DNA from: Methanobrevibacter sp.
GTDB taxonomy: Archaea; Methanobacteriota; Methanobacteria; Methanobacteriales; Methanobacteriaceae
DNA length: 64,000 nt
Assembly: GCF_017427765.1 (NCBI RefSeq)
Contig: NZ_JAFRSC010000019.1
Coordinates: forward strand, 1-64,000
Direction: 5' to 3'
Within the stretch, counting starts at the first letter, position 1; every line of letters starts with the position of its first letter. The translations under genes and the position numbers were made by a program. Under the pieces are notes generated by a model that saw only the letters and a list, made by a program, of their open reading frames with translations, did no database searches and was not told the DNA's origin. Positions 19,367 to 29,022 of the stretch are shown here, in pieces.

Positions 19367-20044
19367 CTATTCACCTTTAGATAATTCATTGTCTGAAATT
19401 GCACCTAATTTGTTTAATAATTTAGGTTTGTAACTCATTAATCCGTTCCAAATAATTACAGTTAATAAACCTTCAGCAATAGCTAATGGTAATTGAGTTG
19501 GAGCGAAGATTAAGAAGAATTTTGTAATTGCTGCCATAGTAGTAGGTTCAGGGAATGCTAAACCTAATTGGATTGCAGTTACAATGTAAGTTACGATATC
19601 TGCAATGAAAGCAATTAAGAAAATATTAATTTTAGATGGAACTCCAGCTTTAGTTAATAGTTTGTATACAATCCAACCGACAAATGGTCCTACAATACCC
19701 ATAGATACACAGTTAGCTCCTAAAGTGGTTAATCCTCCGTGAGCGAGTAAAACAGCTTGGAAAATTAATACAATAGTTGCTAAAACACCAGTAACAGCAG
19801 GTCCAAATAAAGCTGCACCTAATCCGTTACCAGTTGGGTGAGAACAACTTCCGGTTACAGAAGGTAACTTTAAAGATGAAATAACGAACATAAATGCTCC
19901 ACTTACAGCAAGTAAAGCTTTAGATTCAGGGGTTTCATCTACTACCTTTTTAATTTCATAGAGTCCGTATGCCACAACAATGATTGCTATTACATACCAA
20001 ACAGCACACCAAAATGGTGGTAAGAACCCTTCCATAATATGCAT
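19367..20044 (-). CDS. cbiM: Cobalt ECF transporter substrate-binding protein CbiM
   Basis: 225 residues. The N-terminal MHIMEGFLP provides the metal ligands (amino group, His2 and a later His), the hallmark of CbiM/NikM. SVTGSCSHPTGNGLGAALFGP is the second conserved stretch. Six to seven hydrophobic segments. First gene of the cbiMNQO operon. The 199-base gap to pyrF must hold both divergent promoters; no cobalamin riboswitch-like sequence is visible there. Confidence 0.95.
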   Translation of the reverse strand: MHIMEGFLPPFWCAVWYVIAIIVVAYGLYEIKKVVDETPESKALLAVSGAFMFVISSLKLPSVTGSCSHPTGNGLGAALFGPAVTGVLATIVLIFQAVLLAHGGLTTLGANCVSMGIVGPFVGWIVYKLLTKAGVPSKINIFLIAFIADIVTYIVTAIQLGLAFPEPTTMAAITKFFLIFAPTQLPLAIAEGLLTVIIWNGLMSYKPKLLNKLGAISDNELSKGE

Positions 20045-20243
20045 AAATAAATTCCTCCAAATAACCTATCAATATAAATTGACATATTACTCAATAAAAA
20101 TTTAAATTATAATTAAATATTATTAAAGTTTTATTGATAATGATATTATATACCTTATTATATATAAATATTATTAGTAATACACTAAACAAAATTTAGT
20201 CAAACCTAAATTATTTAATTAAAAAATAAAAAAAGATGATACC

Positions 20244-20891
20244 ATGGATATTAAAAATAACCTAATTTTGGCACTTGATGTGATGAGTGAATCGGAAGCT
20301 ATTGAAATTTGTGATTCTGTAAAAGATTATATTGACACAATAAAAATAGGCTACCCTTTAGCACTGGCCGAAGGCCTTGAGATAATTAACAAATTAAAAG
20401 ATCAGTTCGGATTTAAAGTAATCTGTGACTTTAAGGTAGCCGATATTGACGCTACCAATGAAAAAATCTGTGATGAAACATTCAAAGCAGGAGCCGACGC
20501 GATAATATGCCACGGTTTTGTAGGCCAGGACAGTGTTCAGGCCTGTCTTGATATGGCAAACAAACACGAAAAGGAACTGTTTTTGCTTACTGAAATGTCT
20601 CATCCCGGAGCTAAAATGTTTTTACAGGAAAATGCTGATGCAATTGCTCAGATGGGAGTCGATATGAACATTACTAACTTCGTTGCACCGGCAACAAGAC
20701 TTGACAGATTATCAGATATTCGCCAAATAGTTGGCGAAGATGCGTTCATTATATCACCTGGTGTTGGAAAGCAGGGTGGTGACGGTAAAAAAACTCTCCA
20801 ATATTCCAATGCAATTATCGTTGGACGTAGTATTTATGAATCTGAAAATCCTCAAAAATCATGTGAAGAATTGATAAAATCACTAAAATAA
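20244..20891 (+). CDS. pyrF: Orotidine 5'-phosphate decarboxylase
   Basis: 215 residues. It decarboxylates OMP to UMP, the last step of pyrimidine synthesis. LALDVMSESEA opens the barrel. DFKVADIDATNEK holds the catalytic Asp-Lys-Asp set and ISPGVGKQGGD and AIIVGRSIY are the phosphate-binding loops. Single gene on the plus strand, divergent from cbiM. AAGATGATACC precedes the ATG. Confidence 0.95.
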   Translation: MDIKNNLILALDVMSESEAIEICDSVKDYIDTIKIGYPLALAEGLEIINKLKDQFGFKVICDFKVADIDATNEKICDETFKAGADAIICHGFVGQDSVQACLDMANKHEKELFLLTEMSHPGAKMFLQENADAIAQMGVDMNITNFVAPATRLDRLSDIRQIVGEDAFIISPGVGKQGGDGKKTLQYSNAIIVGRSIYESENPQKSCEELIKSLK

Positions 20892-20976
20892 AGCTAAACT
20901 ATTTTAATTAAAAAAAATAAAAATATAATTGTTCTTATTATCCTTGAACATACTGGGTTAAATGGAGGTGAAAAGT

Positions 20977-21222
20977 ATGGCATCTGAAGTAACAAAATTA
21001 ATCATGGAAACCATTTTAGGATTAATTACAACTGCATTCGCATTCGTTGCAGGTTTAGCATGGAATGACGCAATCCAAAAATTAATTGAACAATTCATCG
21101 GAACCGGAGACGCTCTTCCAAGTTTATTCATATACGCTATTGTTGTAACTATTGTAGCAGTAATCGTTACCGTATTACTTGCAAGAGTAGCAGGTAAAAT
21201 GGGTGTTGAACTCGGAGAATAG
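20977..21222 (+). CDS. DUF5654 small membrane protein
   Basis: 81 residues from the ATG at 20977, which has a near-ideal GGAGGTGA six bases upstream; an upstream in-frame start at 20962 would bury this site. Two hydrophobic segments (about 11-29 and 47-67) surround an acidic loop. It matches DUF5654, small archaeal membrane proteins of unknown function. The strong RBS suggests high expression. Confidence 0.75.
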   Translation: MASEVTKLIMETILGLITTAFAFVAGLAWNDAIQKLIEQFIGTGDALPSLFIYAIVVTIVAVIVTVLLARVAGKMGVELGE

Positions 21223-21255
21223 GAATTTTATATTCCTTTTCTTAATTTCTTTTTT

Positions 21256-21783
21256 TTAATTCAAACTTTCGAATACAATTCCACCACATACATAAGATAT
21301 TTCAAATATTATAAAACAGACAAATAGCCAAATGTTGAAAACACCACATACAGCCAGCAGAAATATCACAATTTTCATTACAAAGCGATATTCAAAAAAC
21401 AGATTTAAAAATTTGTTTTGTGTAATATTTCCTATCAGTTCATGACCTACTTCATCTGAAATTGCGGCTAAAATACATATCAGGAGAATTACAAGACTCA
21501 ACTCAGGAATTCCACTAATCAGCAATATGGCTATAAATATTATCAATGTAATTAAATGGTGAATTCCATCAACCTTCATTACAATGAAATTACCTATCGG
21601 AATAGCTATAAAAATATATGCTGCTTCAACACTGTAAACTGCAGCCAATCCTGATGCAACACCACATATTACTCCAAAAACACTTGCAGAAGATATATCA
21701 TGCTTTTCATCGAATAAGTCATCAGAATATTTCATGAAAAATCCTGACAGTAAAAATAATATTGCTAAAATAATGTAACTCAT
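21256..21783 (-). CDS. Polytopic membrane protein, unknown
   Basis: 175 residues, about six hydrophobic helices covering most of the chain. Short polar motifs sit at helix ends: YSDDLFDEKHDIS near residue 20, DGIHH near 72 and DEVGHELIG near 112. The Asp/Glu/His placement is reminiscent of metal-dependent membrane enzymes, but no family is recognised. It follows deoxyhypusine synthase directly (stop and ATG abut), so it is probably translated from the same mRNA. Confidence 0.75.
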   Translation of the reverse strand: MSYIILAILFLLSGFFMKYSDDLFDEKHDISSASVFGVICGVASGLAAVYSVEAAYIFIAIPIGNFIVMKVDGIHHLITLIIFIAILLISGIPELSLVILLICILAAISDEVGHELIGNITQNKFLNLFFEYRFVMKIVIFLLAVCGVFNIWLFVCFIIFEISYVCGGIVFESLN

Positions 21784-22707
21784 TTAATTATCTCCAAGTT
21801 TATCCAAGGCAGCTGCATAGATTAATGGGAAAATAACAGTAACATCACCAACGACACTTGCAAGACTGGATCCGCATCTTGCCTTTGACCAGGATTTTGC
21901 CTCTTCCAGTGGAGCACCGCCCAAACTACCTGCTTCAGGCCGGTCCATCGTAATCTGAATAGCTGCATCAAGACCTCCCTTAATGACATTGGACGCTAGA
22001 GTATAATGTTTTGTAAGGCCTCCACCCAGAAGTACAGCACCAACCTTTTCGGATTCAAAAACAATATCTGAGAGATATGGCATGTCTCCGGCTGCACTTA
22101 GTGTAAAATCATGATCTTGAGTAAAAATCCACAACTGAAGACCTAACATTGAATCTATTATGCCCGGTGCGAAAATTGGAACATTGTTTCTTGCAGCGGT
22201 TGCAACAAATGAATTTTCATCATCCACTAAAAGGCCGATTTCATATAATAGTTCCTGAATTGAGATGATTTTTTTATCTTGAGAAATTTTTTCAAAAATT
22301 TTAATTATTTCGGTTTCAAAAATAGTAAAATCATCAGATCCAACATTGATATCGGCAATACGTCCGATTCCATCAGCATTCAAATCCTCATCATCTCTTC
22401 CTTCATGGCGATAATGGGATCCTCCAAACGCTTCAACCAAATCATGAGTAATATTTGCTCCGCTTGCAACAATCAAATCCACATGTCCATCTTTAATCAT
22501 TTTGGTTACAATATTTCTCATACCACCTGGGATTAATGGACCTCCAAGACTTAAAAATACGCTCATTTCATCGTCCTGAATCATATCTGCCAAAATATTG
22601 CAAGCTCTTGCAACTCTACCTGCACCTAAAACACCGGATTCATCAAACTGATTTATCAAATCCAATATACTCATATCTTTATCAACGTCAATCTGTGTAA
22701 CTTTCAT
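21784..22707 (-). CDS. dys: Deoxyhypusine synthase
   Basis: 307 residues. It transfers the aminobutyl group of spermidine to a lysine of aIF5A. Recognised by SGANITHDLVEAFGG, the Glu/Asp-rich GRDDEDLN stretch, GLTKHYTLAS and the SWSKAR motif with the Lys that forms the enzyme intermediate. Length fits the archaeal family. AAGTGATTTA precedes the ATG. The aIF5A gene is not in this window. Confidence 0.93.
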   Translation of the reverse strand: MKVTQIDVDKDMSILDLINQFDESGVLGAGRVARACNILADMIQDDEMSVFLSLGGPLIPGGMRNIVTKMIKDGHVDLIVASGANITHDLVEAFGGSHYRHEGRDDEDLNADGIGRIADINVGSDDFTIFETEIIKIFEKISQDKKIISIQELLYEIGLLVDDENSFVATAARNNVPIFAPGIIDSMLGLQLWIFTQDHDFTLSAAGDMPYLSDIVFESEKVGAVLLGGGLTKHYTLASNVIKGGLDAAIQITMDRPEAGSLGGAPLEEAKSWSKARCGSSLASVVGDVTVIFPLIYAAALDKLGDN

Positions 22708-22729
22708 TAAATCACTTAAAAAATAAAAA

Positions 22730-23644
22730 TTAATTAGTAATAATAGGGAATTGCTTTAAATTGGTAATGCTGTCTATTAAATCTGTTCTTGTAACAATTC
22801 CAAGTAAAACATTGTCATTATCAGCGATAATCAATCTGGAAATTGATTTTTTAAGCATTACTTCAATAGCATTGGCTATTTTTAAATCCTCATTTACAAT
22901 AACAACATTTGTAGACATTAACTCGCCAACAGTTTTATCTTCATTTCCTTCCGCCACTGCCTGAACAAGATCTGTTACTGTAAATACTCCTACAACTTTT
23001 CCATCTTTCATTACAGGAGCACCGTCAATTTCATTATCAGTCAATTTTCTGGCCGCTTCTTTAACAGAACAGTCCATCTTAAAAGAAATTACATCACGAC
23101 TTGCAATATCACCGACTGTTTTTTTAGGAATGCTTCTGATTGTAGTCGTGTCTACAAGCAGAATATTGTCCATATCATCACGGCCTACAATTTCACCCAT
23201 AACTCCAAGGTTGTTTACAGGTGTAGGTCCAATTCTTACAGTATCCCCAAGATTTAAATCTTTAATACTGCCCAAAACTTTAATTGCAGCTTCACATTCA
23301 CTAGGTTGTGGAACACTTGTGAATTCAATTTTTGCAACAGAAATATCTTCCAATCTTTTTCCATTTTTATAAATAGGAACTTTTGAGTCATTATCGGAAA
23401 CCTTAATGTTTAAAGAGTGATATGCCTCTATAGTTGGTTTGTATCCACCTCTAGGACCCGGGACTCCCTTAACCAAACCAAGACTTCTTAAAGACTGCAT
23501 CTGGTTACGTATTGTACCGGGGTTTCTGTTCATAACCTCAGCAATGTCTTCACCCTTAATGGACTTTCTATTGGAAGATTGGTATAAGTTAATTAATGTT
23601 TGTAAAATTTCTTTTTGAACAGATGTTAACATGTAAATCGCCAT
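22730..23644 (-). CDS. HTH-CBS domain transcriptional regulator
   Basis: 304 residues. The first 75 form a winged helix-turn-helix (LTSVQKEILQTLINLY, then DIAEVMNRNPGTIRNQMQSL). A middle domain follows, then two CBS domains (about 175-300) with GAPVMKDGKVVGVFTVTDL and RLIIADNDNVLLGIVTRTDL. CBS pairs bind adenine nucleotides, so this is likely a DNA-binding sensor of energy or nucleotide state. Start uncertain: an internal ATG at 23632 has GGCGATTTAC just before it and may be the real one. Target genes unknown. Confidence 0.85.
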   Translation of the reverse strand: MAIYMLTSVQKEILQTLINLYQSSNRKSIKGEDIAEVMNRNPGTIRNQMQSLRSLGLVKGVPGPRGGYKPTIEAYHSLNIKVSDNDSKVPIYKNGKRLEDISVAKIEFTSVPQPSECEAAIKVLGSIKDLNLGDTVRIGPTPVNNLGVMGEIVGRDDMDNILLVDTTTIRSIPKKTVGDIASRDVISFKMDCSVKEAARKLTDNEIDGAPVMKDGKVVGVFTVTDLVQAVAEGNEDKTVGELMSTNVVIVNEDLKIANAIEVMLKKSISRLIIADNDNVLLGIVTRTDLIDSITNLKQFPIITN

Positions 23645-23771
23645 CTAATTATCTAATGTATTAAAGTATGTTTGAAATACCTTATAAATGTTAATGATTT
23701 ATAATGATATTTTAAATCCAAAAAATAAGAAAATTAAACAATGTTTAAAAAAAATAAAGAAAATGAAATGA

Positions 23772-24761
23772 TTATTTAACCAATTGTTTTAAATCATTTC
23801 TAATTATGGAAGTTGCATCGAATCCTTTAATAGCATCAATCATTTCAGGGAATTTTGCTTTAGGAATCAGCACATTGATTTGTGAAAAATCAGAACCAGG
23901 AGTAAGTGTAGGTTCATCAGCGCATAGCTTATTGTCAATCAGATAATTAGACACTTCTTCAATTTTACTGTTGGCAATATTGAACTTGACATCAAAGTAT
24001 TTTTTAGCAGTAATTGCTCCAAATAACTGCTTGTAAATCATTTGAGCTTTTTCCATTTTCTCGCCGGTACAGCTTACACCAGCGTAAAGACCAGCTGATG
24101 AATGCAATATTGTTTCAAGTTCCTTTAGACCTGCTTTTTTCAAACTGCTTCCAGTCTGAGTATTATCAACAATCAAATCGGCGCCTTTTGCAATATAGAC
24201 CTCAGTTGCACCGTCAGAGTTAATGACCTGCACCATTTCATTGTCCCCATCGGTCAAACCTCTAACTTGAACAAACGGTACCGCATCACCATAAATTTCT
24301 TGATAAACTTCATTTTCCATAATATGTTTTCTGGTTAAGTTAGGATATTCAGTAAAACACAATATTGGAGTTTTTCTATCTTTATTTGCTCTGAAGAAAT
24401 CTGAGAGATTTTCATAAGGAGAATCATTTGGAACTGCTACAATCAAACGGGTTTGACCATAATCCAAATCCCCAATTTTAACAGTTTTAGTATCTCTTAA
24501 AACGGATTCCTCTTTAATCCAGTCTTCACCAACAATAGCTATATCAACCATTCCCCTGTTTAACTCTACAGGTGTTGATTGCGGACGGGTTAAAAAAGCT
24601 ATAATATCATCATCATTTAAAATATTAATTTCATAAGATTCATTTCCGGGTTCGTAACCTCTAACTTCATAACCTGCATCAACAAACAATTGATGAGTAT
24701 TTCCTCTGTTAACATTATTTAAACTTCCCTTTGGAAGTCCTAAAATTATTTTTTCATTCAT
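23772..24761 (-). CDS. hisG: ATP phosphoribosyltransferase (long form)
   Basis: 329 residues from ATG 24761 ([14 protein letters not shown]), with TTAGGTATT upstream; a longer reading from 24788 lacks a site. First enzyme of histidine synthesis, joining ATP and PRPP. LPKGSLN and the PRPP loop region [18 protein letters not shown] are clear. The extra C-terminal domain of about 80 residues makes it a long-form enzyme, usually feedback-inhibited by histidine. Monocistronic. Confidence 0.92.
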   Translation of the reverse strand: MNEKIILGLPKGSLNNVNRGNTHQLFVDAGYEVRGYEPGNESYEINILNDDDIIAFLTRPQSTPVELNRGMVDIAIVGEDWIKEESVLRDTKTVKIGDLDYGQTRLIVAVPNDSPYENLSDFFRANKDRKTPILCFTEYPNLTRKHIMENEVYQEIYGDAVPFVQVRGLTDGDNEMVQVINSDGATEVYIAKGADLIVDNTQTGSSLKKAGLKELETILHSSAGLYAGVSCTGEKMEKAQMIYKQLFGAITAKKYFDVKFNIANSKIEEVSNYLIDNKLCADEPTLTPGSDFSQINVLIPKAKFPEMIDAIKGFDATSIIRNDLKQLVK

Positions 24762-24826
24762 AATAATACCTAAAATAAGATTATTCAATTTAATATATAA
24801 TATTTATGCTAAAAAAAGAAAAAAAA

Positions 24827-26881
24827 TTAGTTGTGATATGCTTCACAACTTTGTCTTGATAATGCATGTTTGTGGGCATGCATATGTTTTATACCACTTT
24901 CAGTTTCGATTTCATCAATGATTTCAACACCATCATGTGAATGAGTGTGTTCTCCGTCATTGTGGAAATGATAATGTGAGTGCTCCACATTTTCAGAATC
25001 GATTTTTTTGATAGAATCATCGAATTTTCTGTCATACAATAAAGCAGCATTTAAAACTACCAAACATGATCCTGCATTGTGAACAATAGCTCCGGTAACC
25101 GGATTTAACCATCCTAAAACGGAACATACTATAGCCAATGCGTTAATTGTCATTGAAATTATGATGTTAGCTTTGATTGTAAACAATGTAGAGTTTGAAA
25201 GTTTTTTAAGATATGGTATTTTTCCGATGTCGTCACCAAGAAGTGCTATGTCTGCAGCTTCAATTGCCACATCACTTCCAACAGAACCCATTGCAACACT
25301 TACATCAGCTGTTTTAAGTGCAGGTGCGTCATTTACACCATCTCCAATCATACAAACTTTCTTGCCTTCACTTTTGAGTTTTTCAATCCATGAAAGTTTT
25401 TCTTCTGGAAGCAGATTTCCATGAACTTTACCAATTCCAACCTGTGATGCAAAGTAATTTGCAGTTTCAGTATTATCTCCTGTAAGCAGTATAGTTTCAG
25501 TATCCAAATCATGCAAACTTTTTATCATGCTTGCAGAATCTTCACGAATCACATCAGATAAACCGACAAAACCGGCAACAGCATCATTTATTGCAACGAT
25601 TATTGCAGCTTTTCCTTCACTTCTGAGTTTGTCCAGATAACTTTCATCAACGTCAATATTATTTTCAGCTAAAAATTTGGCATTTCCAGCATAAACAGTA
25701 CCATATGAAATATTACAGTTTACACCTTTTCCAGGATACATTTTAAAGTCCTGAGGTTCTTCAAGATCCATTTCCAATTCTTTAGCTTTACTTACAATAG
25801 CTTTAGCTAATGGGTGTTCACTTAATGTTTCACAGGATGCAACGGCCCTAAGTAAATCAGTTTCTGATAAATCTGAATTAACAGGAATTACATCAGATAC
25901 CTGTAAATTACCGTATGTTAATGTTCCAGTCTTATCGAATACCAAAGTATTCAATGCACCTAATGTTTCAAGTGCCTCACCGGATTTAATCAATACACCA
26001 TATTTGGTTGCCTGACCGATAGCTGCCATAATGGCAGTTGGTGTTGCAAGTATCAATGCACATGGACAGAATACAACTAAAACTGTTACTCCTCTTTCAA
26101 TATCGCCTGTTGCAAGCCAAGCCACAATAGCTATTATTAATGCTACAGGAACAAGCCAGGTTGCCCATTTATCGGCAATTCTTTGAGTAGGAGCCTGTTT
26201 TTCATCAGCCGCTTTTACAAGATCAATCAATTTTTGAAGTGATGAATTTTCACCCAAACTGGTTGCTTTAATATCAATTGCACCATACATATTCATGGTA
26301 CCGCAAAATACTTCATCACCGACTTCCTTATCGATTGGAAGAGACTCACCAGTCATGATTGATTGGTCAAGTGAACTGGTTCCTGATATAATCTCACCGT
26401 CAACAGGAACGCTTTCACCTGGAAGAATTCTTAAAGTATCTCCAATTTTTATCTCATCGACAGATACCTCTTCTTCAACACCATCAACAATTCTTCTACC
26501 GGTTTGCGGAGTTAAATTGATAAGATTTCTCAAACCTTTTTTAGCTCTTTCAACTGTCCAATCTTCAAGAAGTGCACCTAATGCCATAATCCATGCAACT
26601 TCACCTGCTGCAAAGATTTCACCAATTAAAAGTGATGCAACCATAGCTATAGCAATTAAAAGTGCAGATGAAATCCATCTTTCACGAATCAGTCTTGTCA
26701 TTGCCAGAAGCAACATTGGAATACCACTGATTATTACTGCACCCCATGCAGGGTTTAAGTAAATTGGAGTGTCAATTCCAAATATCATGAAAATTACTGC
26801 GATTACAAGAAATATAGCAGAGATGATAGTCATTTTCAAGCCAAATAAAAAATCTATAATCTCATCAATCACATTTTTCAC
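24827..26881 (-). CDS. Heavy-metal P1B-type ATPase with His-rich C-terminus
   Basis: 684 residues. CPCALILATP near residue 272 is the metal-selecting membrane motif, DKTGTLT near 315 the phosphorylation site, SEHPLAKA near 353 the HP motif and GDGVNDAPAL near 515 the hinge. No N-terminal Cys metal-binding domain is present. Instead the last 55 residues are His-rich (HSHYHFHNDGEHTHSHD, HMHAHKHA) and end with a Cys. CPC occurs in Cu+ and Zn/Cd pumps; the His tail and absence of CxxC favour zinc-like export, which is inference. AAGGTGAAAA precedes the ATG. It shares a four-palindrome control region with the divergent methyltransferase. Confidence 0.93.
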   Translation of the reverse strand: MKNVIDEIIDFLFGLKMTIISAIFLVIAVIFMIFGIDTPIYLNPAWGAVIISGIPMLLLAMTRLIRERWISSALLIAIAMVASLLIGEIFAAGEVAWIMALGALLEDWTVERAKKGLRNLINLTPQTGRRIVDGVEEEVSVDEIKIGDTLRILPGESVPVDGEIISGTSSLDQSIMTGESLPIDKEVGDEVFCGTMNMYGAIDIKATSLGENSSLQKLIDLVKAADEKQAPTQRIADKWATWLVPVALIIAIVAWLATGDIERGVTVLVVFCPCALILATPTAIMAAIGQATKYGVLIKSGEALETLGALNTLVFDKTGTLTYGNLQVSDVIPVNSDLSETDLLRAVASCETLSEHPLAKAIVSKAKELEMDLEEPQDFKMYPGKGVNCNISYGTVYAGNAKFLAENNIDVDESYLDKLRSEGKAAIIVAINDAVAGFVGLSDVIREDSASMIKSLHDLDTETILLTGDNTETANYFASQVGIGKVHGNLLPEEKLSWIEKLKSEGKKVCMIGDGVNDAPALKTADVSVAMGSVGSDVAIEAADIALLGDDIGKIPYLKKLSNSTLFTIKANIIISMTINALAIVCSVLGWLNPVTGAIVHNAGSCLVVLNAALLYDRKFDDSIKKIDSENVEHSHYHFHNDGEHTHSHDGVEIIDEIETESGIKHMHAHKHALSRQSCEAYHN

Positions 26882-26896
26882 CTTCTTAAATTTTAT

Positions 26897-27013
26897 AAAG
26901 TATTACTTTTTTTGGATTCATTTATATATGCAGTATTACTATATCATAATTTGGACCTCATATTATATAAAAGTATTACTTTTTTTAAATTCATTTATAT
27001 AGTGAGTATTACT
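26897..27013. promoter_or_regulatory. Divergent control region with four AGTATTACT palindromes
   Basis: AGTATTACT (AGTA-N-TACT, self-complementary) occurs at 26899, 26932, 26972 and 27005. These sit in two 44-bp direct copies 73 bases apart. Each copy contains a TATA box: on the minus strand TATATAAAT (about 26920-26928) for the ATPase, on the plus strand TTTATATA (26994-27001) for the methyltransferase. Each promoter is thus bracketed by two operators 33 bases apart, as expected for one repressor controlling both genes. Confidence 0.75.
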
Positions 27014-27057
27014 CAATGTCAAAAATAATTTAAATATATGAGAAAAAATTATTATCA

Positions 27058-27732
27058 ATGACAAAAAATTCCAAAAAAACAAAAATAATAGAAGACCCAG
27101 AATTACTGATTAATGCCGGAAATCCTCAAGGTAAATTAGGTGAAAAACTGATTAACAATATGAATATAAACCATGAAAACCTCGCCCAATGGGGAGTAAA
27201 TCATTTAAATATATCTAAAGATTCCATTATTTTGGATATTGGCTGTGGAGGCGGCGTTAATGTCAAAAGATTCTTGAAAATTACTGAAAATAAAGTTTAT
27301 GGAATTGATTATTCGCAATTGTCTGTTAAAAAATCAACTGAATTGAACCAAAAAGAAATTGATAAAAAACGATGCGAGATAAAGCAGGATTCTGTATCTG
27401 AAATGTCATTTGAAGATAACTCATTTGACATTGTTACAGCATTTGAAACCATCTATTTTTGGCCGGACATTGGAAATGACTTTAAGCAAGTCAATAGAGT
27501 CTTAAAAGAAGACGGAATTTTTCTAATATGCAATGAGGCCCTTCCAAAAGAAAACGACGAAAGACAAAAGGAATTCATAGAACTTTTAGACTGCAACATC
27601 TATTCTGAAGAAGAATTAATCAGATATTTAAAAAATAGTGGTTTTTCAGAAGTTAAAACTGAAATCAAGGAATCTACAGATTCATTTACAGGTGAAGACG
27701 CAAGCTGGATTTGCGCAATAGCCAAAAAATAG
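27058..27732 (+). CDS. Class I SAM-dependent methyltransferase
   Basis: 224 residues. ILDIGCGGGVNVKRF is the SAM-binding motif I, VYGIDYSQLSV motif II and SFDIVTAFETIYFWPD motif IV. The N-terminal NPQGKLGEKLINNMNINH is shared with a family of small-molecule methyltransferases. Substrate unknown. Its promoter carries the same operators as the metal ATPase, so a role in metal or metalloid response (for example a methylated metalloid) is possible but unproven. No strong Shine-Dalgarno is seen. Confidence 0.85.
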   Translation: MTKNSKKTKIIEDPELLINAGNPQGKLGEKLINNMNINHENLAQWGVNHLNISKDSIILDIGCGGGVNVKRFLKITENKVYGIDYSQLSVKKSTELNQKEIDKKRCEIKQDSVSEMSFEDNSFDIVTAFETIYFWPDIGNDFKQVNRVLKEDGIFLICNEALPKENDERQKEFIELLDCNIYSEEELIRYLKNSGFSEVKTEIKESTDSFTGEDASWICAIAKK

Positions 27733-27758
27733 AAATAACTTAGAGAAAAATCTCCAAA

Positions 27759-27884
27759 TTATTCATCTTCAATTTTTTCAAAATTCATGCACTGTTTAAC
27801 ATCCAATAGCTGATGTTCATTAAGTCTGCAGACAATTTTGTACTTGTCTCTAACTACAAGGTATTTGCATTCATCACAAATCAT
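27759..27884 (-). CDS. Cys-rich mini-protein downstream of radical SAM enzyme
   Basis: 41 residues, start MICDECKYLVV, with Cys at 3, 6, 19 and 32; CxxC plus two spaced Cys suits a metal site. GGTTGAT precedes the ATG, which lies 9 bases after the radical SAM stop, so it is in the same transcript. No family recognised. It could be a second substrate or a small partner of the radical SAM enzyme, or an independent zinc protein. Confidence 0.65.
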   Translation of the reverse strand: MICDECKYLVVRDKYKIVCRLNEHQLLDVKQCMNFEKIEDE

Positions 27885-27893
27885 ATTATCAAC

Positions 27894-29021
27894 CTAAGGT
27901 TTCATTGCAAGGTCCATAATGCTATAAGGATCGCCTTCTTTTCTCTCAGCAGGAGCTCCTAATCCAAAAGCAGATTTTGCAAATTCTTTATTCATTCTTT
28001 TTGAAACTTCACCAAAAATTATTTTATATGCATCACATTGAGGGTCAACTGCCTGAGGAGTTTTATGTGCAACAATTGCATTGTAAGGGCATCCTCCTTC
28101 GCAGTATTTTACAAATTTGCACTTTTTGCAGTTTTCATCCACATAGTCTCTGAATTCCTGAAGTTTCGCCCAGGCATCTGAAGTTTTCAAATCATCGAAA
28201 CTTGGATTATCGGCGACATTGCCCAAAACATATTCCGGCATGCCGACAAATCTGTAACACGGATAGATTGAACCGTCAGAACCTACAGCAAGTGTTGTTC
28301 CGATACAGTCCGCAAAGGTGCATAAAGTTCCTCTTCTTCTCAAAGCGCTTTTACAGATATGATCCAAATCCATAATTGAGAATTTATCCAAATCATAGAG
28401 ATATTTATCCAACCAGTCAACTAGAAGTTTTCCATGTTCTTCCTGATTAAGCGCCCAAGGATCTGCATTATCTCCCCTTAAGGAAGGAAGTGCAGCATGT
28501 ATTTTTAGACTCATCTGTTCATTTTTAAAGAAGTCATACAGCTCATCTGAGAAATCTTTAGAATAGTCAGTTACTGTTAAAACAAAGTTAATTACAAGTC
28601 CTTTGGATTTGGCAAGTTCATATTTGGACATTGTTTTGTCAAAGTAACCTTCACCTCTTTGATAATCGTTGATTTCCTTTGGACCGTCAATACTTGTACT
28701 TACAACAACATTATATTTTACAAATAAATCTATAAGCTCATCAGTTAAAAGCCATATATTGCTTTGAAGGGAAAACCCATCCAAATTTTCAATTTTAGAT
28801 AATTTTTCCAAAGCAGTTTCATAAAAATCATAACCTGCTAAAAGCGGTTCTCCTCCATGGAAAGTGAAATGAACTTTATCATCTCTAAAATCCTCTAACC
28901 AAGTTACAATTTGGTCTATAATACCAATATCCATCATTTCTTTTGTATTTTCTGAACCCCAACAGTATTTGCAGTTTGATGGACAGTTTAGGGTTGGTAT
29001 AATCATTACATGAAATGTCAT
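27894..29021 (-). CDS. Radical SAM/SPASM peptide-modifying enzyme (TIGR04083-like)
   Basis: 375 residues. C13-P-S-N-C-K-Y-C binds the radical [4Fe-4S] cluster, and FHGGEPLLAG is the SAM-binding GGE motif. The C-terminal half has SPASM-type Cys groups (CTFADC, PCYRF, CKKCKFVKYCEGGC and a final Cys) for two auxiliary clusters. It resembles anaerobic sulfatase-maturase and the methanogen peptide-modifying family I recall as TIGR04083. It starts one base after the 69-residue Cys-rich gene, its probable substrate. No sulfatase is in the window. Confidence 0.82.
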   Translation of the reverse strand: MTFHVMIIPTLNCPSNCKYCWGSENTKEMMDIGIIDQIVTWLEDFRDDKVHFTFHGGEPLLAGYDFYETALEKLSKIENLDGFSLQSNIWLLTDELIDLFVKYNVVVSTSIDGPKEINDYQRGEGYFDKTMSKYELAKSKGLVINFVLTVTDYSKDFSDELYDFFKNEQMSLKIHAALPSLRGDNADPWALNQEEHGKLLVDWLDKYLYDLDKFSIMDLDHICKSALRRRGTLCTFADCIGTTLAVGSDGSIYPCYRFVGMPEYVLGNVADNPSFDDLKTSDAWAKLQEFRDYVDENCKKCKFVKYCEGGCPYNAIVAHKTPQAVDPQCDAYKIIFGEVSKRMNKEFAKSAFGLGAPAERKEGDPYSIMDLAMKP

Positions 29022-29022
29022 T

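Noticed and set aside
20045-20243. Cobalamin or metal riboswitch before cbiM
   Set aside because: The 199-base gap is AT-rich, with no B12-box-like sequence or GC-rich stems; it only holds likely divergent promoters.
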